A stretch of 64,000 nucleotides of DNA. Origin: Pseudomicrostroma phylloplanum. Its lineage: Eukaryota > Basidiomycota > Exobasidiomycetes > Microstromatales. Made by a program: the position numbers and the translations under genes. Location: assembly GCA_039545275.1 (NCBI GenBank), contig BCHS01000008.1:434001-498000 (forward strand). The letters are read 5' to 3'. Every line of letters starts with the position of its first letter. Position 1 is the stretch's first letter. This document shows, piece after piece, positions 35,720 to 46,635 of the stretch. The notes beneath the pieces are model-generated. The model did no database searches. It saw only the letters and a program-made list of their open reading frames with translations, and was not told the DNA's origin.

Positions 35720-38700
35720 ATGCCCACCAACATCCTCAGCGTCGCAGCGCCACCCATTTCACTCCTTTCGCCACGCAAGCCCACCACCTCTTGGACCAAC
35801 GAATGGCAGCAGGACGATGTCGCTTCCAGCACCTACGATCTGTCTCTATCCTCGAGACACCCATCCTCATCCTCATCCTCCACCACCACCTCGACCCTCC
35901 ATGGGTCAACACGGTCATCGCGGTCCAGGCGGCCTCGCCACTCGGTAGAAGAGACGCAAGCTTACCGCGAAGCGCAACGGGAAGCCATCGCTCTACTCAG
36001 CCTACCACCTCGCAATGCCCGTGCTACCTCTAGTAAGATCCAGCAGCGAGGTAGCGATGACGAATCAGATTCGCACAATCCATTCCGGGCATACAATCGC
36101 TTGTCAGAGACGCGCTCACCCTCACAGGGTGCAGTTAGCAGCTCTCAGAGGGCAGGAGCAGGGGCAGGACAACAACAGCAGCAGCAGACTTCTCGCGTGG
36201 CTACCAAGCCGACTCGCAGCAGTGGATACCGCCAAGCGCCTTCTCCCACTCAGACTACCTCGGCTCCCTCAAGGGCTACACCTTCGCAAATGCGCTCGAG
36301 AGCAACACCCTCTCCAGACGTCAACGTCGGCGACACGACTCCTGCCTCGCCACGCTCTCCACTCTTCTCGTCTGAGACCCCTCGCTCTAGACGCAGGGCA
36401 AACAGCCTGGAGAGGGCAATGGCCGGACTTGGCTGGTACTGGAGCAGCGACGCAGAGTCCATCTGGGGCCAACCGCGGGCAAGTCCCAACGATTCGCGGC
36501 GGGCCAGCATCGACAGGGAGCGCAGCCGCACTGCTCCTTTGCCGCCTGCCGGTCCCTCAAAGCCTTACTCTACCGTGCGCGAGGAGCACGAGGAGGAGGA
36601 CAACTCCAGAGCTTCCACGAGCTCGCCTTCCCAATCTTCCTTCCTTGCAGCCTATGCCGCTGGGGAGTTTGACCTGCACGAAGCCGCCTCCCACATCGAG
36701 GACCATGACAAAGACCGCTTTTCAACAGAAGACTGCGCATTTCCAGCTCCGGTACCAGCATGGGAAGCCGCGAGAAAGAGGGCAGCCTGCCGGTTGGGCG
36801 TCTTCTCTCTCACGCCTTCCGTCTTGCGCGACATCGACAGCGTACGCTCTCGACTGGCAGAGAAATTAGGGGCCGAGAAGGAGGAGATTCTAGCGGACAT
36901 ACTCTTCGGTGAGGAAGGGTGGGAATTCTCTCCTGATGGCCTGCAGCACCACAACAACATTCGCAGAAACACCGTCTGCGCGCACGTCATCCTGAACCGC
37001 AATCAAGGTCTCACCGTCGATGTCCGCAACGACTGGCGTTTCCAGAAGACGCACTTCCTCTCACATCTACATACGGTGTCAGGCTTCCCCATCACCTCGG
37101 CCACGGGTCTGCCCATCGGCGGGGTCTGCCTGGCCGCCAAGACTGCCCGACCGACGATCACCGAAGGCGAAAAGGAGCTTGTACGAGGCGCTGGAGAGGA
37201 GATCAGTCGTCTTCTCGAGGCAAACTTCACTGCGAACTTCCACCTGAAGATGGCCCGACTGGCTGCGATCTATGAAGAGATGATCAGCGGACCTTTCAGC
37301 CTCCAGAATGTACGTTTTCCACTGCTGGATCTGGAGGGCGGCCACGTCGAGGCTGCGCAACATGGTCACTACTCTGCCATGGGGGACATTTCGACCCTCT
37401 CGCTAGACCAGTACTGCCAGAGGATTGCCGATGCCATGAAGCTCGACACCGTCTTCTTTGCGGCGCTTCTCTCGCCCAACGACTCCGAGCAGAGCTCAGC
37501 TCGCCGCAACACTCAGTCTGATCTTAGCCATCGTCTGGTCATGCTTGCCAGGTCGGGCTCCATCTGTCCTGTCGATCAGCAGGCCATTGATACGTTCCTT
37601 CGGGCCTTTGACGCTGGCAACGAGGAAGGTTGTCTCATCCTGCAAAACGAATTCGACCCGGATCGGCGTCACCACCTGCCTCGACCAGCGGACCTGGATG
37701 GATCTGACTTCTTCAGCTGCGCAGTCGTCTTGCCTCTGACCATCGAAGCCGTCTCCCTGCCCCTGCGTCGCTCGACTGATTCAGCGCCAGCGAGCGGTAG
37801 GAGGAGTAGTGGTGGCGCAGGGGAACAGCAGCCGCAGCGGCCCTTGCAGCACCAGGAGGTGAAGATGATCGCTTTTGCCGCTTCGAGGGATGAGCATCAT
37901 GTGCTAGGAGTCGAAGACGTACGCTTCCTCCAGTACATTCGGCCTGCCCTCCAGTCTAGCCTCGCAGCATGTATCCGCTCCAGCTCCAGCTCCAGGTCGT
38001 CCGATGTAGGAGTCATCTCTTCTTCGCCCTCCCACTCCTCTCGCTCTACCCCATCCGGCGGCGGCGATCACTCATCCTTGCGCTCTGCACAGATGACCAG
38101 GGGAGTAGATCCTGCGCGCTCTAGAGCCCTTCGGTCTTCCACCAGCAGTGGCAGTCGCGGCTACAGTGCCAGCGGCAGCACCAGCGCCAGCCTACGCAAT
38201 GCCACTGGTATGGCGACGGAGAGTGTCCCCTACTCGGGCGTGCGATCCTTGGACTATGGCGTTCGAGGCAACGTGAGCGCGAGTGCTGGCGCGAGTGTGA
38301 CTGCGAGCAGCAGCGGGCCCGCGCTTGCTCCAAGCCTGTCCGCTCATTCTCGTGGTGAACTGCCCATCGCGTACGACCTCGAGTACGAATCGGGGTATCG
38401 CTCCTCTCCCTCTCCTTCTCCCTCAGGCCTAGTAGGTTCGGGTGCGGGTTCAGGCTCGGGCTCGGGCGCGGGCGCGGATCGCTCCTCCTCCTCAATGTCC
38501 GGCGGGAGACGCTCCCACGCCCTCGCCCAACCTTTGCACCTCCTCGCAAACGCCACGCGCTTGGTGCAGGCCACGGGACGCAAAGGAATGGCAATGGGAC
38601 TCACGGCCAGTCGGAGCGGGTATGATTTGGCCAGACACGGCAGTGGGACCAGCGCACCTAGCCCTACGAGCACGACTGCCGGTGCGGGTGCAGGCGCAGC

Positions 38701-38905
38701 AAGCGGAGAGGGTTTGAGCGGTAGTAAGAGTGGAGGGATTATCGGAGGCAGGAGAGGCTCCTCGGTCCCTTTTCCCAGCAGTAGCAGTAGCAGTAGCGGT
38801 GCTGGCGGTGGTGTAGGAGGCACAGAGGAGGGTGAGGGGAAGATCTTCGGCGGCAAGAGGAGAGCATCCACTGCTCCTGGTATGGGCGTTGGAGGACGCG
38901 TTTAA
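35720..38905 (+). CDS. Large GAF-domain protein with low-complexity ends
   Basis: A single uninterrupted exon of 1061 residues. The N-terminal 350 residues are Ser/Arg/Pro/Gln-rich. Residues about 370-505 look like a GAF domain (ILNRNQGLTVDVRNDWRF, HTVSGFPITSATGLPIGGVC, GEEISRLLEANF). A second GAF-like region runs from about 555 to 750 (LSLDQYCQRIADAMKLDTVF, LGVEDVRFLQYIRPALQSSL). The last 300 residues are Ser/Gly/Ala repeats with no domain. GAF pairs occur in fungal hybrid histidine kinases and related sensors, but no kinase, receiver or other output domain is present in this frame. Function is unknown; a sensor or scaffold role is inference. The absence of introns is unusual here, as nearly all neighbours are split. 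Confidence 0.78.
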   Translation: MPTNILSVAAPPISLLSPRKPTTSWTNEWQQDDVASSTYDLSLSSRHPSSSSSSTTTSTLHGSTRSSRSRRPRHSVEETQAYREAQREAIALLSLPPRNARATSSKIQQRGSDDESDSHNPFRAYNRLSETRSPSQGAVSSSQRAGAGAGQQQQQQTSRVATKPTRSSGYRQAPSPTQTTSAPSRATPSQMRSRATPSPDVNVGDTTPASPRSPLFSSETPRSRRRANSLERAMAGLGWYWSSDAESIWGQPRASPNDSRRASIDRERSRTAPLPPAGPSKPYSTVREEHEEEDNSRASTSSPSQSSFLAAYAAGEFDLHEAASHIEDHDKDRFSTEDCAFPAPVPAWEAARKRAACRLGVFSLTPSVLRDIDSVRSRLAEKLGAEKEEILADILFGEEGWEFSPDGLQHHNNIRRNTVCAHVILNRNQGLTVDVRNDWRFQKTHFLSHLHTVSGFPITSATGLPIGGVCLAAKTARPTITEGEKELVRGAGEEISRLLEANFTANFHLKMARLAAIYEEMISGPFSLQNVRFPLLDLEGGHVEAAQHGHYSAMGDISTLSLDQYCQRIADAMKLDTVFFAALLSPNDSEQSSARRNTQSDLSHRLVMLARSGSICPVDQQAIDTFLRAFDAGNEEGCLILQNEFDPDRRHHLPRPADLDGSDFFSCAVVLPLTIEAVSLPLRRSTDSAPASGRRSSGGAGEQQPQRPLQHQEVKMIAFAASRDEHHVLGVEDVRFLQYIRPALQSSLAACIRSSSSSRSSDVGVISSSPSHSSRSTPSGGGDHSSLRSAQMTRGVDPARSRALRSSTSSGSRGYSASGSTSASLRNATGMATESVPYSGVRSLDYGVRGNVSASAGASVTASSSGPALAPSLSAHSRGELPIAYDLEYESGYRSSPSPSPSGLVGSGAGSGSGSGAGADRSSSSMSGGRRSHALAQPLHLLANATRLVQATGRKGMAMGLTASRSGYDLARHGSGTSAPSPTSTTAGAGAGAASGEGLSGSKSGGIIGGRRGSSVPFPSSSSSSSGAGGGVGGTEEGEGKIFGGKRRASTAPGMGVGGRV

Positions 38906-39263
38906 GCTCAGGGCTCACGACTCACGACTCAGGGGAAGGGGACAGAACCCCGGAATCGCCTCGAGTCACGAACTCGCGCTCGCGCTCGGTTCGGTTTGGT
39001 TTGGACATTTACTGTATCATAGCAATTATACACTCGACGCGTTATATCCATCCCACACGTTCCTTTCTTTCTTACACGACCTGATGATGCTCGCATTGGC
39101 AGTTAGTGTCTGATCAAAAGAGTGGATTAGATGAGATTGAAAGAGATAGAAGCACTCCTGCGCTGCGAATGGTCTATATACAGTGCCAACCACAAAGGGC
39201 AGCGCTCGCGCACTTCCACTTCCATCTCCCCACCCTGACCACCTTCAGCTCGACCGCTCACGC
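38906..39263. other. Convergent intergenic gap
   Basis: Shared 3' region of two convergent genes; no gene or clear element seen. Confidence 0.45.
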
Positions 39264-42200
39264 TCACCAACCCAACATCCGAAAAATCACTCCTGCACCC
39301 CTCCCCAGCGCTCTGAGCGGCCAGACGAGCAAGCGGAGCACCTCTTCCCCCGCCGCGAGACGTGCTCCGCGCCGTGCAGATGGGGGTAGGAGAGACGTTG
39401 GATCACCCTCGCCGGTGGTGCTGGTGCTGGTGCTGGTGCTGCGTTGGAGGTGGGGCTTGTACCTTGGTTTGAGGACGGGTGGAGCGGGTGGAGAGGCGGG
39501 AGAAGGAGAAGGCTCTTCTTCATCTTGTTCTTGTTCTTCGGGTAGAAGAGATTCAGAGGAGTCGAGCACGTCGTGCAGATCCTCTGCAGCACCGCGTTTG
39601 TTGGCCTGGCGGGAGGTCTCACCTCCTCCTCCTCCTTGCGCTTCTGGCGCCATCCAGGAGCCCTCTCTAAAATCCACATTCGCCGCATACCCCAAGTGCT
39701 GCACCCTCTCCCCCAGCCGGAGCATCTCGTCCAGCTGGTCCTGCAGTGTCGACCAGAGTGAGAGGATGCCCACGAGCAAAGAGAGGAAGAAGATCCAGCG
39801 CGCGCCTCGCATCGCGAGTCTTCCTGCCGATTTGCTCGCCCGCTTTCGGGCCCTTGTGTCGGTGTCGGAAGAGGCCTGAGAGGGAGGGAGGTAGAGAAGA
39901 TCGAGCGGTGTGAGGGCCGGGAGGGTGAACTTCTGCAGAGTGGTGCAGCCACGGGAAACGTCGTGCTGGAGGTAGTCGAATTCGGGCGCGATGATGGGCC
40001 GTGGGCCTGAAGCGGAGGTGCTACTGAAGCTTGCGCCGGTGCTGGCTCTGGTGGCATGGTGGATCGAGACTTGCATGGAGATGACTTCGTGGGAGAAGAG
40101 CGGGACAGGGAGTGGCGTAGTCGCAGTCGTTGCCGTCGCCGTGGTCGAGGAGGATGGCGTAGTAGCCACTGCAACATCCCTCCGCAGGGATGGGTACTCA
40201 AACACGATGAGCAGTCTCCTCGCAAAGACGTCCCCCTTGGAGTCATCCAGAGCAGGCTTGCGGACATGCAAACAGAGCGACTCGCCCCCCTCGCTCTTGG
40301 TCGGCTCGACCCTCCTACCGTCCACTTCAGCATAGCGGACAGTAGCTGCCCCTTGGGCCTCTAAGCGCGGCAGCCAGATATCTACCTCGTCTACTTGCCT
40401 CCCGTTGTACATGGCAGGCCAAGAAGATTCCATGTGCGCCAGTATGCGCGGAGAGACTATTGCGCTGCCGCTGGTGTGCTCGCATAGCCAGAGAGTGAGG
40501 GAGAGCGAGGCAATGGTAGAGGGCAGAGAGGACTCGTCGTCGTGCAGTGTAATGGCATCGTAGAGGGGCATCGGGCGTACGACGCCAGCCGACCGGACAG
40601 GAACGGGAGATGGATTCTCTTGAGCAGGGATATCAATTGAAAGTAATTGCTCGGGGTCTTCCTCGACTTCTGCTTTGATCATGCGGTGCAGGTAGCAAGT
40701 CTCTAGACTACTTGGCGACTTCGGGTCTTGCTCAAGAAAAGACTCGTAGTCGAGAGCAGTGGTCTGGGCGGTATCGGATGGGTTCGCCCATCGGGAGGCA
40801 TACAAGAGGGTATGTTGAGCATCGGTCGGTCGCAATCGAGTGAGAGCTCGGTGCGCATAGGCTGTAGGGATCTTGTAAAGGGGTATACTTGCGACGGGCG
40901 AGTCTTGACGCAGAGACAGTTCAATGTCCAGACAATATCGTACATTGATGTACAGCGACCGTCCACTCTCTGAGCAGACGTCATTTTCTAGGTGAAGCAC
41001 AATTGCCTGCAAAGCGGTCGTTGTCCGATTTGACGATGATGACGATGATTGCAGAGGTAGAGTGACGTCATTGGTGAGGTCCAACGAAGCGTCGAGCTCT
41101 TTGGGAGGCCGAGTAGACAACAGGTCCATGGTATTGTCGCTGTCCTCCTCTAATGACACCAAGAGAGCCGAGTCCCGTTTGCTCTGCGTAGGTGTGTGTG
41201 AAGCAGATGAAGCGCCACTCGGCTCGCCGCCCACGAGGTGCCAAGATTTGAGGCCTTCAAATGGCTGCACTTCTACGTCGGTCAGTCTGAGAGACTGTTC
41301 GAATGTATCCAGGATCAGGCTTGAAAGGGAAACGATTGCGAGAATGTGTCAGCATTGCAAGGTCAACCTGGTCAAGAAGCACTTTGCATACTCACGGAAA
41401 GCAAAGAGGCGATCCTACGCCAGGCGAGAAGAGACCTTCGACGTGTACCTTCATAAGCGCTTCTAGATGTACTGTCTCCGTTCCGTCTACTCGTTGCAAG
41501 AGCATGTATGCGATGTCGTTCTCAGTGGTAACAGCATCGCACATCAATGAGGGCAGTTCGTCATCGGGGTGTAGCTTCCCCACCCGAGTCTGGTTCCACC
41601 GCAAGGTGATGGTGTCTGTCGAGGGAAACAATCCGCGAACAACGTGCGCGTCTTCTTCTCCATCTTCTGATTCTTCGACCTCATTTGAATCCTCGCTGTA
41701 GGCGGTGGTGGTGCTTCTGCCATCGTCGTCGCCGTTCTCGAGCGACTTCCTTCCCCTGCGTGCCCGAGGACCAAGAGGTGGGTCCACCATGACTTGGACT
41801 TCATCAGAGTCGAGTACTTCCGAGGGGAATGTAAAGTGGATGCGAGAGTGCAAGCAGCGCGGTACGGGTAGCCGTAGTGTGTAAGGGGACCGCGGAGGCT
41901 GTGCTGCGAGGTCGGTTTCAACCTCGAGGGAGATGAGGTAGCTCAATGAAGACATGCCATCTTCGACAGGGAGGGTGGGGACATTGAGTGTGATTGCATA
42001 ATTGGCCGTCGTAACTCGCGGTAACGGTAGATGGTCCAAGGTGGTGGCCGAAGTGGAGCTCATGGGTATGCCTAGGTAGCCAGCAGCTCTTGCGGCAGAC
42101 TCCTGCAATGGAGGATAGCCACCAGTGGAGGTGAGAGCATCCACTTCGGCATGAATGAGCTTGATGTTGACATCGGGCAGCAGAGCATAGGACTGGTCAG

Positions 42201-42363
42201 CAGTGCCAGCAGGGACGGTAACTTTGAGGTATAGACTGTAGCGTGCGCCATTTGAATGAGCTTGACCCCGCAAGACGAGCTTCTTGACGATGCGCGAGGC
42301 AGCACTTAGGGGCTGGGCGAGCGAAGGGCCTCTCCGCCGAATTTTCAATGGTGTGGTATACAT
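39264..42363 (-). CDS. Orphan protein with one C-terminal-side membrane segment
   Basis: Two exons, 42363-41396 and 41286-39264, join in phase to 996 residues. I do not recognise the family. The first 230 residues are beta-rich and could form a sandwich-type domain (KKLVLRGQAHSNGARYSLYL, then LSYLISLEVETDL). An acidic stretch follows (SNEVEESEDGEEDAHVV). More beta-rich sequence leads to a single hydrophobic helix near residues 815-835 (ARWIFFLSLLVGILSLWSTL) and a Ser/Pro/Glu-rich tail of about 160 residues. There is no N-terminal signal peptide, so insertion would have to be late or tail-directed. It could be a fungal-specific membrane adaptor, but that is a guess. Divergent from TEF1. Confidence 0.75.
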
Positions 42364-43079
42364 GGTGATCTATGAGGCTACCGATGACGATGAGTGCGAG
42401 AGACCACCATCCTCCTCTGGAACAAGTGATCTGGCGGTGAGATGAGGTGAGGTGAGGGTCGAGTGGTATGCTCTAGTGTTGTAGGGTAGCGTAGGCTGAG
42501 CGCAGTGCGGAAAGGGCGGCTCCCGCTCGTCGCGTCTGTTCCGTGTGTCGGTCACCTTCACTCCGTCGTCCGTGCACATCGGGAGGCAAAGGGGAGCGAC
42601 AACGTGGCGGATCCGAACTGAATCACGTGATTGGTCATCACTCAAGGACCTCGCCCAGTCTCTGCCGCCTCACTCGCCTGGCAACCTCTAGACCAGCCAT
42701 TCAGCTCTCGATTCCTTGGTCTCTTGGCCTGGACAATGTTCTTGACCACTAGGCGTAATCTAGCATGTACCCTCACCATGTCATGTTGCCCTCCCTTGGC
42801 CCCCCCGCTCCTCTCCGCAGTGCTGCAGGCGGGTGCTGACGTGGTGTAGTGTGTCAAGCCCCTTGCCGGGCTGCCTGTCCAGCCCTGCGCCTGTGCGTGT
42901 GCGTGCGGGTGTGCGCCTCTATGCTCCCGCTCTGCGCGGTTTCATTTTTTTCGCGGGTCATCCGCTGGCGGCAGGGCGGCGGGGAGGCGCCTGCCTCGGA
43001 CACATAAGTGCAGCGTCGAAGTTTTCCTCTTTCCCTTCCTTCTCACCCTCACATACCACCCCCTAATACATCACACAAA
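42364..43079. promoter_or_regulatory. Divergent promoter, orphan gene / TEF1
   Basis: 716 bp between outward-facing start codons. The TEF1 side ends in a C/T-rich stretch (43018-43065), common before the start of highly expressed fungal genes. Short GC-rich repeats and TG runs lie near 42885-42915. No TATA box was identified with confidence. Confidence 0.55.
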
Positions 43080-44961
43080 ATGGGAAAGGACAAGCTTCAC
43101 GTTAACGTCGTCGTCATCGGACGTGAGTACCATAGGCCAGCATCAGCAGTAGCAGCAGCCAATGGCTTCTGCTCGTCGGTGCTCATCGCAAGCGCAGCAT
43201 TTCAAGATCTGTTACTGATCCTGATCTTCTCACCTATTATCCACCCCCAGACGTCGACTCCGGAAAGTCGACCACCACCGGTCACTTGATCTACAAGTGC
43301 GGAGGAATTGACAAGCGAACCATCGAGAAGGTGAGTCGACGCCGATACACAGGCGGTCGGTGTCATCGCCATCGTCTTGATCGACGGTGGCGTGGCACCG
43401 GAAGCTTTCGCGGCTGCGAACATACTTGCTGCGACACACCTGCTCACACATGCATACATCCTTCTTCACTCCCCTCGCCTCTTCCCATCACAGTTCGAGA
43501 AGGAGGCTGCCGAGCTCGGCAAGGGTTCCTTCAAGTACGCCTGGGTTCTTGACAAGCTGAAGGCCGAGCGTGAGCGTGGTATCACCATCGACATTGCTCT
43601 CTGGAAGTTCGAGACCACCAAGTACCAGATCACCGTCATCGACGCCCCTGGTCACCGTGACTTCATCAAGAACATGATCACTGGTACCTCCCAGGCCGAC
43701 TGTGCCATCCTCATCATCGCCGGTGGTACCGGTGAGTTCGAGGCTGGTATCTCCAAGGACGGTCAGACTCGTGAGCACGCCCTGCTCTCCTTCACCCTCG
43801 GTGTTCGTCAGCTCATCATCGCTGTCAACAAGATGGACACCACCAAGTGGTCGGAGGACCGATTCAACGAGATCGTCAAGGAGGCCTCCGCCTTCATCAA
43901 GAAGGTCGGTTACAAGCCCGAGACCGTCGCCTTCGTCCCCATCTCCGGATGGCACGGAGACAACATGATCGAGCCCACCTCCAACATGCCTTGGTGGAAG
44001 GGATGGTCCAAGGACACCAAGGGTGGCAAGGTCACTGGTAAGACCCTGCTCGAGGCCATCGACGCCATCGAGCCCCCTTCCAGGCCCACCGACAAGCCCC
44101 TCCGTCTTCCTCTCCAGGATGTCTACAAGATCGGTGGTATCGGCACGGTGCCCGTCGGCCGAGTCGAGACCGGTGTCATCAAGCCAGGAATGGTCGTCAC
44201 CTTTGCTCCCTCTGCCGTCACCACTGAAGTCAAGTCGGTCGAGATGCACCACGAGCAGCTCTCTGAGGGTCTCCCCGGAGACAACGTCGGCTTCAACGTC
44301 AAGAACGTTTCCGTCAAGGACATCCGACGTGGAAACGTCGCCGGTGACTCCAAGAACAACCCACCCATGGAGGCCGCCTCGTTCAACGCTCAGGTCATCG
44401 TCATGAACCACCCCGGTCAGATCGGAAACGGTTACGCACCCGTCCTCGACTGCCACACCGCCCACATCGCCTGCAAGTTCTCTGAGATCACCGAGAAGAT
44501 TGACCGACGATCTGGTAAGGCCATCGAGACCTCCCCCAAGTTCATCAAGTCTGGTGACGCCGCCATGGTCACCATGGTGCCCTCCAAGCCCATGTGTGTC
44601 GAGTCCTTCTCCGAGTTCCCTGTGAGTAGAAATAAGCAAATGAAGGTACTAATTGAGATTGCAGCGAAACTGACATACAAAACATCCCTTTTTAACCCCG
44701 GAATCTGCAGCCTCTGGGTCGCTTCGCCGTTCGTGATATGAGGCAGACCGTAGCTGTCGGAGTCATCAAGTCGGTTGACAAGACATCGAAGGCGGTGCGT
44801 GAAGCGCGAATTCGTGGTCAAAAGAGCCAAGTAGAGCATAGCTGACCTACTTCTACCCATCCCCATCATCTTCACCATCACCGTCGTCGCCATCACCTTC
44901 CTCCACGACCCCACAGGGCAAGACCACCAAGTCCGCTGAGAAGGCTTCGAAGAAGAAGTAA
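43080..44961 (+). CDS. TEF1: Translation elongation factor 1-alpha
   Basis: GTPase that delivers aminoacyl-tRNA to the ribosome. Five exons, 43080-43122, 43251-43330, 43494-44621, 44711-44794 and 44917-44961, give 459 residues, the normal length. The GTP-binding motifs are complete: GHVDSGKST, the effector region [32 protein letters not shown] and NKMD. Domains II and III carry [20 protein letters not shown] and [20 protein letters not shown]; the tail is lysine-rich (KASKKK). Codon use is extremely biased, with almost every third base C or G, which also creates a long spurious open frame on the opposite strand. The first intron falls inside the G1 motif. Several introns near the 5' end are typical of basidiomycete TEF1 genes. 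Confidence 0.98.
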
Positions 44962-46635
44962 GAAGCGAGTTTTCGGGATCGTTCTTGAGACTGGGTCACC
45001 CCAGAAGCCTCTGGCATGTCACTCATCGGCACCCAGCTTCTATCATGATCTTTTCTTAAGTTCGTCTCTACCAAGCTCTCTTGCTACCCCCCTCTTCGCC
45101 CGCGAAGGCCCATCGCGGAGTATATGTGGCCCATGTTTCTCGTTCCTTGAAAATTCACCCCCATGAATCTTCTGTCATCTGTGTGCTTCGTCTGACGATT
45201 GTCTCAGGATTGTTTCACCAGCACTGCTCGCTGTCTGTCTGTACTTTGCTCGCTGTCGCTCGTACATTCCGCCCCTAGGAGGTCCGTAGGTCGAGTGGAT
45301 GGCGGGCGCGCGCCTGCTGACCCGCACTTGCGCGTCTGCTCCCATTGGCAAATTCCGGCAAGCCGAACGAGGTCGGAGGTGAGTGGCTGGACCGCAGAAG
45401 AAAGGAGACAGAAGGACATGCAGAACCATTCGAGAAGGCTGTGCGAGAAGTGCGCCTGAATTGGTGAGTCATGCTGGTCTGGCGGTATGACCCTTCAAGG
45501 AGTGATTCGCACATGCATGCTACCTCCAAGCGTCAGCGTCACAAGCGCAGTCATATGGCTCCCATTACGGCAAACCATCATGTGACCAGCAAGGAACGAC
45601 CAAAAGTCCACACAGGATTGAGGCAGAGCCAGCTGCTACCATGGGTGCCTCACAGGTCAGCCGCGCCGATACCTCGTAGGCGGTGCCGCGTGGCTGCGCG
45701 CCAGGCACGCTCGTCAGGGCAGCGTGACTCGCAGCTCTTCGCCTCCCCTGATTGCTTTTATACCTTCACCACTTAGTTCGTCACATTCCTCCTCCTTGAC
45801 CCTCCATCATACCTCTCCATTCGCCACCGCTCCCTTCCCTATCATCCTCCTTCTCCCACAACACCTACAGTATCCTGCCCTCCACTACTGTCAATAGCAC
45901 GCAGCAGCACGCATCCTCTTCCTCAGCCCTCTCGCTCACCCGGACACTGTGCTCAGCACAGGTCGCCACAACGTCCAATGCTCAGTCCGCCTCTTCAAGT
46001 CAACGTCAAGCTTCATCACTACCCTCTAACCATCTGCACACTTCTACCTCAAGCCTTTCGCTACTTCCTCCGGCACTCCATCGACAATCACCTCCGGCCT
46101 CAGCCCTTCGTAATTCATCAACGTCTCTGCAGTCACTGCTAGTCAACATCATCTAATGCATACTACTCTTCCACCTCCACTCATCAAGGTCAACTCGAAG
46201 GCCTTCTACCTCTNTACCTGCGTATTACAATCGAAATATGGTCGGAGTTGAATCATCTGCGAACGACCTGCAGCACATCGCAGCACTTCAAGTAGGAGAC
46301 TAGTCTCCTTGCTACCACCATCGATGCTAACATCGTACAACCTTATGAAGCTGTGAGGATTACAGCTGGGCAACGACACAAAGCCAGACATCTGAACAGT
46401 GGCCGATCTAGGCGTCTCAAGATGACCAGGTCTCCTTTGGCGATTCTGCCGACTGGCAACGAGCTGCCTCAGAACCATCATATGGAGGCTGCATCATTGC
46501 CTGCCACAGTGCTCTACGTCCTACTCAAGTCATCGCTACCGCTGGCTGGAAGATAGAGGGGCCAAAGAGGTTGAAGCCATCTTCAGACTGCCCAAGCAAT
46601 GGTGGTGAGCAACAGCACCCCCTTGGCCTTCCAAG
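44962..46635. other. Gene-poor gap after TEF1, possible decayed element
   Basis: 1.7 kb without a supported gene. The left part is the TEF1 3' region. From about 45780 there is a long C/T- and Ser-codon-rich stretch broken by stops in all frames. One ambiguous base (n) occurs at 46214. A short frame from 46156 (MHTTLPPPLIKVNSK) is reminiscent of a retroelement gag start, but it breaks after about 30 codons and the resemblance is weak. Confidence 0.4.

Noticed and set aside
36015..36869. 284-codon plus-strand frame within the GAF gene
   Set aside because: Shadow frame of the accepted long exon; no motif.
39287..40333. 348-codon frame on the minus strand
   Set aside because: It overlaps the accepted orphan gene in another frame and is Ser/Arg/Pro low-complexity.
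43488..44639. 383-codon open frame on the minus strand opposite TEF1
   Set aside because: It is the mirror of extreme codon bias in TEF1; composition is Asp/Leu/Gly/Val repeats with no family.
46156..46251. Possible gag-like start (MHTTLPPPLIKVNSK)
   Set aside because: Only about 30 codons before a stop, crosses an ambiguous base, and the resemblance to gag is too weak.
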